The notes under the pieces were generated by a model, which saw only the letters and a program-made list of their open reading frames with translations, did no database searches and had not been told where the DNA came from. This document shows positions 58,489 through 64,000 of a stretch of 64,000 bases of DNA, piece after piece. The stretch comes from Streptomyces griseorubiginosus (GTDB lineage Bacteria; Actinomycetota; Actinomycetes; Streptomycetales; Streptomycetaceae): the NCBI RefSeq assembly GCF_001514195.1, contig NZ_KQ948734.1:1431076-1495075 (forward strand), written 5' to 3'. The position numbers and the translations under genes were made by a program. Numbering within the stretch: the first letter of the stretch is position 1; every line of letters starts with the position of its first letter.

Positions 58489-58747
58489 CGTTCCACCAGT
58501 CCTTCACGCGATAGCAATGTCGAACCGCCCCCGTGTGACGGCCCCCGTACGTTCGTCGACTCATGGGGCTCGGCCCTCACATGAGTCGGGCGTTGATCCT
58601 ACTGTTCTGCGGGCCTGTTGAGCCGGGAGGGGATGAGGAGATGCCGCAAGGGGACGGTAGGGTGACGCACCGAACGATGCGCGGGGCGGGTTTCGCCCTG
58701 GCAAACCGCGACGAATCACCGAGTACTGGACTAGGGGGAACCGTCAG
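58489..58747. promoter_or_regulatory. Divergent eccC/eccD control region
   Basis: This 259-bp gap separates eccC (minus) and eccD (plus) and must hold both promoters. Possible -10 elements are TAGGAT on the minus strand near 58595 and TAGGGT on the plus strand near 58659, but neither has a good -35. No gene is evident. The eccD ribosome site is AGGGGGAA. Confidence 0.35.
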
Positions 58748-60211
58748 GTGAGTACGGTTTCAGCAACCGGATTCTGCCGGGTCACGGTGGCGGCACCGAA
58801 CAGCCGGATCGACGTGGCACTTCCCGAGGACGTGCCGCTCTCTGACGTATACCCGGAGATCCTGCGGCTGTCGGGACAGACACCCGAGGAGGCCGCGCCC
58901 ACCGGGTACAACCTCGTGCGCAGGGACGGCTCCGTCCTCGACGACGGCCGTTCGCTCGCCGAACAGCAGATACGCGATGGCGAATTGCTGCTCCTGAGGC
59001 CGTTCGCCGACTCGCTGCCGCCCGCCGTCTTCGACGACGTGGTGGACGCGGTGGCCGCGGCCGTCGAGGCCGACCGGCGCAGCTGGAACGACGGCATGAT
59101 GCGCACCGTCGGTCTCATCTCCGGCGCGCTGCTGCTCACCATGATGGCGTTCGCCCTGTGGTTCTCCGAGCCGCTGCGCCACGACATGCACGGACTGCCC
59201 GGTGTCATCGCCGGCGTCACCGGCGTCGTCCTCGTCGCCCTCGCCTCCGTACGGGCCCGCGTCTACGACGACCACCACGCGGCCGTCGCCCTCGGCATCG
59301 CCGCGCTGCCGCACCTGATGGTCGGCGGCTCCGGGATCATGGGCCTCGACGCGGGCGAGGGCCCCGGACGGCTGAACCTCCTCGTCGGCTTCGCCGCCGT
59401 CCTCGTGGCCGCGGTGCTCCTCGTCCTGATGCTCCCGCAGAACGACGCGGCCTTCATCGCCGCCGCGTTCGGCGCCGGCGTCGGCGTCCTCGCCACCTTC
59501 GCCGCGATCGTCTCCGAGGCCGAGCCGCGCGAGACCGCCGCCGTCACCGCCGTCGTCATGATCGCCGTCATCGGCTTCCTGCCCGGCTGGTCCGCCCGCT
59601 TCTCCCGGCTGCCCATCGGCTTCCGCTCGCCCGACCAGATCGCCAAGCGCGGCCGCGCCGAGGACCAGCAGGAGCAGGAGCCGGTCGACTACCAGGTCAT
59701 CACCGACCAGGCCCGCCGCGGCCACGAGCTGCTGCTCGGCCTCGTCGGCGGCTGCGCGGTCACCGGAGTCGCCTCCGCCGGCGTGGTGCTCGGCTTCTCC
59801 ACCAGCGGCTGGGCCCAGCTGCTCTCGCTGGCGGCCGGCCTCGCCATGCTGATGCGGGCCCGTCTCTTCCTCTACACGTCCCAGGTCGTGACCCTGATGA
59901 TCTCGGGCATCGTCACCCTCTGCCTGCTGGTCCTCGGCCTCGCCCTGAACCCGCCGGCCGACATCATGGAAGAGCTCCTCTACAACCACAACCACGCCCC
60001 GCTGGACATCCGCACCGTCTGGCTCTCCGCCGCGGTCGCCTTCGGCGCGATGCTCCTGGTGGCCGTCGCCCTGATCGTCCCGCGCAAGGGCGTGACCCCG
60101 TTCTGGGGCCGCATGCTCGACCTCAGCGAGGGCGCGGTGCTGCTCTCCCTCGTCCCGCTGTGCCTCGCGGTCCTCGACCTGTACGCGGCGGCCCGCGGCA
60201 TGACCAGCTGA
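58748..60211 (+). CDS. eccD: Type VII secretion membrane protein EccD
   Basis: A 487-residue integral membrane protein. The first about 90 residues form a ubiquitin-like (YukD-type) cytoplasmic domain ([33 protein letters not shown]), followed by about 11 transmembrane helices and a short loop with [14 protein letters not shown]. EccD dimers form the wall of the ESX channel. GTG 58748 begins [10 protein letters not shown]. It is the last ESX gene before rpsO. Confidence 0.95.
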   Translation: MSTVSATGFCRVTVAAPNSRIDVALPEDVPLSDVYPEILRLSGQTPEEAAPTGYNLVRRDGSVLDDGRSLAEQQIRDGELLLLRPFADSLPPAVFDDVVDAVAAAVEADRRSWNDGMMRTVGLISGALLLTMMAFALWFSEPLRHDMHGLPGVIAGVTGVVLVALASVRARVYDDHHAAVALGIAALPHLMVGGSGIMGLDAGEGPGRLNLLVGFAAVLVAAVLLVLMLPQNDAAFIAAAFGAGVGVLATFAAIVSEAEPRETAAVTAVVMIAVIGFLPGWSARFSRLPIGFRSPDQIAKRGRAEDQQEQEPVDYQVITDQARRGHELLLGLVGGCAVTGVASAGVVLGFSTSGWAQLLSLAAGLAMLMRARLFLYTSQVVTLMISGIVTLCLLVLGLALNPPADIMEELLYNHNHAPLDIRTVWLSAAVAFGAMLLVAVALIVPRKGVTPFWGRMLDLSEGAVLLSLVPLCLAVLDLYAAARGMTS

Positions 60212-60230
60212 CGCGCGCCCCGATCGGCCG

Positions 60231-60266
60231 ACGGCGGCTGTCCCCCGTACGGGTGGCAGCCGCCGT
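60231..60266 (+). terminator. Terminator after eccD
   Basis: A 10-bp perfect stem (60231-60240 with 60257-60266), 19 bases past the eccD stop; it marks the right border of the ESX locus. Confidence 0.75.
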
Positions 60267-60311
60267 GGCATGTGGACGACGTCGGCGTGGCCCGGGGCAC
60301 TGCCGCCGGGC

Positions 60312-60320
60312 TGATACCCT
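60312..60320 (+). promoter_or_regulatory. Candidate extended -10 promoter for rpsO
   Basis: TGATACCCT (TGn directly before TANNNT) lies 149 bases before the rpsO start. No clear -35 accompanies it. The long leader that would result could hold an S15 autoregulatory structure, but none was recognised. Confidence 0.3.
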
Positions 60321-60468
60321 GGCTGACGGCCGTTTGTGTACGCACCCCCGGAGCCCAGCGCTCTGGAGGCCGCGCCCAGCGGATCCCCGCCTCCCGAGTT
60401 ACGGAAGCTCCCCTGAGAAGTGGACCAGGGGCACTCGGTGGCTACCCAAGAGACTACGAGGAGTACGC

Positions 60469-60756
60469 GTGTCGCTCGACGCCGCTACGAAGAAGCAGAT
60501 CATCACCGAGTTCGGTACCAAGGAGGGCGACACCGGCTCCCCCGAGGTCCAGGTCGCGATGCTCTCGCGCCGTATCTCGGACCTGACCGAGCACCTCAAG
60601 ACCCACAAGCACGACCACCACTCCCGTCGTGGTCTGCTGATCCTGGTCGGTCAGCGCCGTCGCCTTCTCCAGTACCTGGCGAAGAAGGACATCCAGCGCT
60701 TCCGTACGCTGGTCGACCGCCTCGGCATCCGCCGCGGTGCGGCGGGCGCCAAGTAG
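60469..60756 (+). CDS. rpsO: 30S ribosomal protein S15
   Basis: A 95-residue protein that binds 16S rRNA early in 30S assembly. GTG 60469 follows GAGGAG. Diagnostic segments: [34 protein letters not shown] and [11 protein letters not shown]. The length is that of S15 (about 89). It precedes pnp, the conserved order. Confidence 0.97.
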   Translation: MSLDAATKKQIITEFGTKEGDTGSPEVQVAMLSRRISDLTEHLKTHKHDHHSRRGLLILVGQRRRLLQYLAKKDIQRFRTLVDRLGIRRGAAGAK

Positions 60757-60765
60757 GACGCCGTG

Positions 60766-60804
60766 AAGGGGGCGGTTCCCGAAACGATCGGGGGCCGCTC
60801 CCTT
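60766..60804 (+). terminator. Hairpin after rpsO
   Basis: A stem of about 17 pairs with a few G-T pairs (60766-60782 with 60788-60804) and a 5-base loop, starting 10 bases past the rpsO stop and followed by TTG. It may attenuate read-through into pnp. Confidence 0.75.
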
Positions 60805-60896
60805 TGCCGTACGTATGGAAACGTGCGGAGTGTCACACCTAGTTTGTAGTGTGGTGGCACGACGTAGTACCACGAGGAGAAGTGCACCTCGCCGCC

Positions 60897-60957
60897 GCCG
60901 GTCCTCGGTAGTGGCTCCCGGGCAATGCGAACCCGGGTGCTTCGATCGAAGACCGGC
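60897..60957 (+). promoter_or_regulatory. Structured leader upstream of pnp
   Basis: GCCGGTC (60897-60903) pairs with GACCGGC (60951-60957), with an inner CCCGGG/CCCGGG stem (60917-60922 with 60932-60937). RNase III processing of the rpsO-pnp intergenic hairpin is known in Streptomyces and in E. coli pnp autoregulation; this is the likely site here. Confidence 0.55.
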
Positions 60958-61045
60958 CCGCAACAGACGGCGCGCTTCTCCACCTATGTCCCCCCGCCAC
61001 ACGGGCGGGTCCGGACAAAAGACGAAAAGTAATGGAGAAACGCTA

Positions 61046-63262
61046 GTGGAGAACGAGACCCACTACGCCGAGGCCGTCATCGACAACGGTTCCTTCGGCA
61101 CCCGCACCATCCGCTTCGAGACGGGCCGCCTCGCCAAGCAGGCCGCCGGCTCCGCCGTGGCCTACCTGGACGACGACACCATGGTGCTGTCGGCCACCAC
61201 CGCCTCGAAGAACCCCAAGGACCAGCTCGACTTCTTCCCCCTGACGGTGGACGTCGAGGAGCGGATGTACGCCGCCGGCAAGATCCCCGGCAGCTTCTTC
61301 CGCCGCGAGGGCCGCCCCTCCGAGGACGCCATCCTCACCTGCCGCCTCATCGACCGCCCGCTTCGCCCCTCCTTCAAGAAGGGCCTGCGCAACGAGATCC
61401 AGGTCGTCGCCACCATCATGGCGCTCAACCCCGACCACCTGTACGACGTCGTGGCGATCAACGCCGCCTCCGCGTCCACCCAGCTGGCCGGTCTGCCCTT
61501 CTCCGGCCCGATCGGCGGCGTCCGCGTCGCGCTGATCAACGGCCAGTGGGTCGCCTTCCCGACGCACTCCGAGCTCGAGGACGCCGTCTTCGACATGGTC
61601 GTCGCGGGCCGCACCCTGGAGGACGGCGACGTCGCGATCATGATGGTCGAGGCCGAGGCCACCGAGAAGACCATCCAGCTGGTCAAGGGCGGCGCCGAGG
61701 CCCCGACCGAGGAGGTCGTCGCCGCCGGTCTCGAGGCCGCGAAGCCCTTCATCAAGGTCCTGTGCAAGGCCCAGGCCGACCTCGCCGCCAAGGCCGCCAA
61801 GCCGACCGGCGAGTTCCCGATCTTCCTCGACTACCAGGACGACGTCCTGGAGGCGCTCTCCGCCGCCGTCCGCCCGGAGCTCGCCTCCGCGCTGACCATC
61901 GCGGGCAAGCAGGAGCGCGAGTCCGAGCTGGACCGCGTCAAGGCGCTCGCCGCCGAGAAGCTCCTGCCGGAGTTCGAGGGCCGCGAGAAGGAGATCTCCG
62001 CCGCGTACCGCTCCCTGACCAAGCAGCTCGTCCGCGAGCGCGTGATCAAGGAGAAGAAGCGCATCGACGGCCGTGGCGTCACGGACATCCGTACGCTCGC
62101 CGCCGAGGTCGAGGCCATCCCGCGCGTGCACGGCTCCGCGGTGTTCGAGCGTGGCGAGACCCAGATCCTGGGCGTCACCACCCTCAACATGCTCCGCATG
62201 GAGCAGCAGCTGGACACCCTCTCCCCGGTGACCCGCAAGCGCTACATGCACAACTACAACTTCCCGCCGTACTCCACCGGCGAGACCGGCCGCGTCGGCT
62301 CCCCGAAGCGCCGCGAGATCGGCCACGGCGCCCTCGCCGAGCGCGCCCTGGTCCCGGTCCTGCCGACCCGCGAGGAGTTCCCCTACGCGATCCGCCAGGT
62401 CTCCGAGGCGCTGAGCTCCAACGGCTCCACCTCCATGGGCTCGGTCTGCGCCTCCACCATGTCGCTGCTGAACGCCGGTGTGCCGCTGAAGGCCCCCGTC
62501 GCCGGTATCGCCATGGGCCTGATCTCCCAGGAGATCGACGGCGAGACGCACTACGTCACCCTCACCGACATCCTCGGTGCGGAGGACGCCTTCGGCGACA
62601 TGGACTTCAAGGTCGCCGGCACCAAGGAGTTCGTCACCGCCCTCCAGCTCGACACCAAGCTGGACGGCATCCCCGCCTCCGTCCTGGCCGCGGCCCTCAA
62701 GCAGGCCCGTGACGCCCGCCTCCACATCCTCGACGTGATGATGGAAGCGATCGACACCCCGGACGAGATGTCCCCGAACGCCCCGCGGATCATCACCGTC
62801 AAGATCCCCGTGGACAAGATCGGCGAGGTCATCGGCCCCAAGGGCAAGATGATCAACCAGATCCAGGAGGACACCGGCGCCGAGATCACGATCGAGGACG
62901 ACGGCACCATCTACATCGGTGCCGCCGACGGCCCGGCCGCCGAGGCCGCCCGCACCACGATCAACGGCATCGCCAACCCGACCATGCCGGAGGTCGGCGA
63001 GCGCTACCTGGGCACCGTCGTGAAGACGACGACCTTCGGCGCGTTCGTGTCGCTGCTCCCGGGCAAGGACGGTCTGCTGCACATCTCGCAGATCCGCAAG
63101 CTCGCCGGCGGCAAGCGCGTGGAGAACGTCGAGGACGTCCTCGGTGTGGGCCAGAAGGTCCAGGTCGAGATCGCCGAGATCGACTCCCGCGGCAAGCTCT
63201 CCCTGATCCCCGTGATCGAGGGCGAAGAGGACGCAGAGACGAAGGACGACACCGACAAGTGA
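61046..63262 (+). CDS. pnp: Polynucleotide phosphorylase
   Basis: A 738-residue 3'-5' exoribonuclease/RNA polymerase. GTG 61046 follows GGAG. Two RNase PH domains ([21 protein letters not shown]; later [13 protein letters not shown] and SMGSVCAST) flank an all-helical domain; a KH domain with VIGPKGKMI near 593 and an S1 domain ([21 protein letters not shown]) end it. It degrades RNA with phosphate; in actinobacteria it also makes poly(A) and guanosine pentaphosphate. Its stop overlaps the next GTG by four bases. Confidence 0.97.
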   Translation: MENETHYAEAVIDNGSFGTRTIRFETGRLAKQAAGSAVAYLDDDTMVLSATTASKNPKDQLDFFPLTVDVEERMYAAGKIPGSFFRREGRPSEDAILTCRLIDRPLRPSFKKGLRNEIQVVATIMALNPDHLYDVVAINAASASTQLAGLPFSGPIGGVRVALINGQWVAFPTHSELEDAVFDMVVAGRTLEDGDVAIMMVEAEATEKTIQLVKGGAEAPTEEVVAAGLEAAKPFIKVLCKAQADLAAKAAKPTGEFPIFLDYQDDVLEALSAAVRPELASALTIAGKQERESELDRVKALAAEKLLPEFEGREKEISAAYRSLTKQLVRERVIKEKKRIDGRGVTDIRTLAAEVEAIPRVHGSAVFERGETQILGVTTLNMLRMEQQLDTLSPVTRKRYMHNYNFPPYSTGETGRVGSPKRREIGHGALAERALVPVLPTREEFPYAIRQVSEALSSNGSTSMGSVCASTMSLLNAGVPLKAPVAGIAMGLISQEIDGETHYVTLTDILGAEDAFGDMDFKVAGTKEFVTALQLDTKLDGIPASVLAAALKQARDARLHILDVMMEAIDTPDEMSPNAPRIITVKIPVDKIGEVIGPKGKMINQIQEDTGAEITIEDDGTIYIGAADGPAAEAARTTINGIANPTMPEVGERYLGTVVKTTTFGAFVSLLPGKDGLLHISQIRKLAGGKRVENVEDVLGVGQKVQVEIAEIDSRGKLSLIPVIEGEEDAETKDDTDK

Positions 63263-64000
63263 CGTCGAGCACCTCCACGGCGACGGCCCGCACCTCCTCG
63301 GAGGCGCGGGCCGTCGCCCGTACCCAAACCCTGATCAAGGGCGAGAACGGCATCGGCACCGTCCGCAAGACCACCCTCCCGGGCGGCCTGCGGATCGTCA
63401 CCGAGACCCTCCCCTCGGTCCGCTCCGCGACCTTCGGCATCTGGGCCCACGTCGGCTCCCGCGACGAGACCCCGTCCCTGAACGGCGCCACGCACTACCT
63501 GGAGCACCTCCTCTTCAAGGGCACCGCCAAGCGCAGCGCCCTGGACATCTCCTCCGCCCTCGACGCGGTCGGCGGCGAGATGAACGCGTTCACGGCGAAG
63601 GAGTACACGTGCTACTACGCGCGCGTGCTCGACTCCGACCTGCCGCTCGCCATAGACGTCGTCTGCGACATGCTCACGGGCTCCCTGATCCGCGAGGAGG
63701 ACGTCAACGTCGAGCGCGGGGCCATCCTCGAAGAGATCGCCATGACCGAGGACGACCCGGGCGACTGCGTGCACGACCTGTTCGCGCAGACCATGTTCGG
63801 CGACAACCCCCTCGGCCGCCCGGTCCTCGGCACCGTCGACACCGTCAACGCCCTGACCGCCGACCGCATCCGCCGCTTCTACAAGAAGCACTACGACCCC
63901 ACCCACCTGGTGGTCGCGGCCGCGGGCAACGTCGACCACAACAAGGTCGTACGCCAGGTCCGCGCCGCCTTCGAGAAGGCCGGCGCCCTCAAGAACCTGG
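63259..64000 (+). CDS. M16 family zinc metallopeptidase (5' part)
   Basis: GTG 63259 overlaps the pnp stop (GTGA) and the frame is open to the window end (about 247 residues). The inverted zinc motif HYLEH lies near residues 80-84 (HxxEH), with the second ligand region [12 protein letters not shown] near 155. This is the pitrilysin/processing peptidase-like family often downstream of pnp in Gram-positive bacteria. The C terminus is outside the window. Confidence 0.93.
   Translation, partial: MTSSTSTATARTSSEARAVARTQTLIKGENGIGTVRKTTLPGGLRIVTETLPSVRSATFGIWAHVGSRDETPSLNGATHYLEHLLFKGTAKRSALDISSALDAVGGEMNAFTAKEYTCYYARVLDSDLPLAIDVVCDMLTGSLIREEDVNVERGAILEEIAMTEDDPGDCVHDLFAQTMFGDNPLGRPVLGTVDTVNALTADRIRRFYKKHYDPTHLVVAAAGNVDHNKVVRQVRAAFEKAGALKNL

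Noticed and set aside
54520..58584. 1354-residue forward frame across eccC
   Set aside because: Arg/Val/His/Glu-rich mirror of EccC without a start signal or domain.
18904..60266. Integrative element with integrase or att sites
   Set aside because: No integrase, transposase or flanking direct repeats were seen; the borders are terminators.
60897..60957. tRNA gene between rpsO and pnp
   Set aside because: The stem-loops do not form a cloverleaf and there is no T-arm consensus or acceptor stem.
61043..63082. 679-residue open frame antisense to pnp
   Set aside because: His/Gly/Asp/Leu-rich shadow composition and full overlap with an unambiguous pnp gene.

Overview
The window is high-GC actinobacterial DNA. 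It has abundant GTG starts, strong third-position GC, and a gene order typical of Streptomyces: proS - rimP-nusA-ylxR-infB-ylxP-rbfA-truB - ribF - [type VII secretion locus] - rpsO-pnp-M16 protease. I read it as a Streptomyces chromosome core segment; no species can be assigned from sequence alone.

Region 1 (1-18.9 kb) is housekeeping. It holds the 5' end of an unidentified gene, two GNAT acetyltransferases, proS, and an aminoglycoside-kinase-fold protein that lacks the catalytic Asp. A translationally coupled lipoprotein/DUF4439 pair follows, then the translation and transcription operon rimP to truB. Next come a large pseudo-trypsin/STAND NTPase with a repetitive N terminus, and ribF.

Region 2 (18.9-60.2 kb) is a complete ESX/type VII secretion locus inserted between ribF and rpsO. 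The left part holds an EspI-like ParA ATPase, a DUF397 protein, an ESX-associated protein and EccE on the minus strand. EccB, EsxB, EsxA and mycosin MycP follow on the plus strand. The right end holds divergent EccC (three ATPase modules in one chain) and EccD. Between them lies an accessory region with two more mycosins (one in a clearly lower-GC patch), several WXG100-like substrates with terminal YxxxD/E motifs, extracytoplasmic Cys-rich proteins, an EspC-like/WXG/membrane operon with GTGA overlaps, and a probable frameshifted gene. It also contains a four-gene minus-strand module: a WXG100-like deaminase toxin, a SUKH-4 immunity protein, a SUKH-4/deaminase fusion and a STAND-WD40 protein. 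A second WXG100 operon, flanked by two paralogous membrane proteins, leads to EccC.

Region 3 (60.2-64 kb) returns to housekeeping genes: rpsO, pnp with a structured intergenic leader, and the start of an M16 metallopeptidase overlapping pnp by GTGA.

Together the ESX genes should form a membrane channel (EccB/C/D/E plus mycosin) that exports Esx pairs and larger WXG-fold proteins. The deaminase toxin is the clearest effector and its SUKH neighbours are the likely immunity. No tRNA, rRNA, CRISPR array, transposase or integrase was seen.
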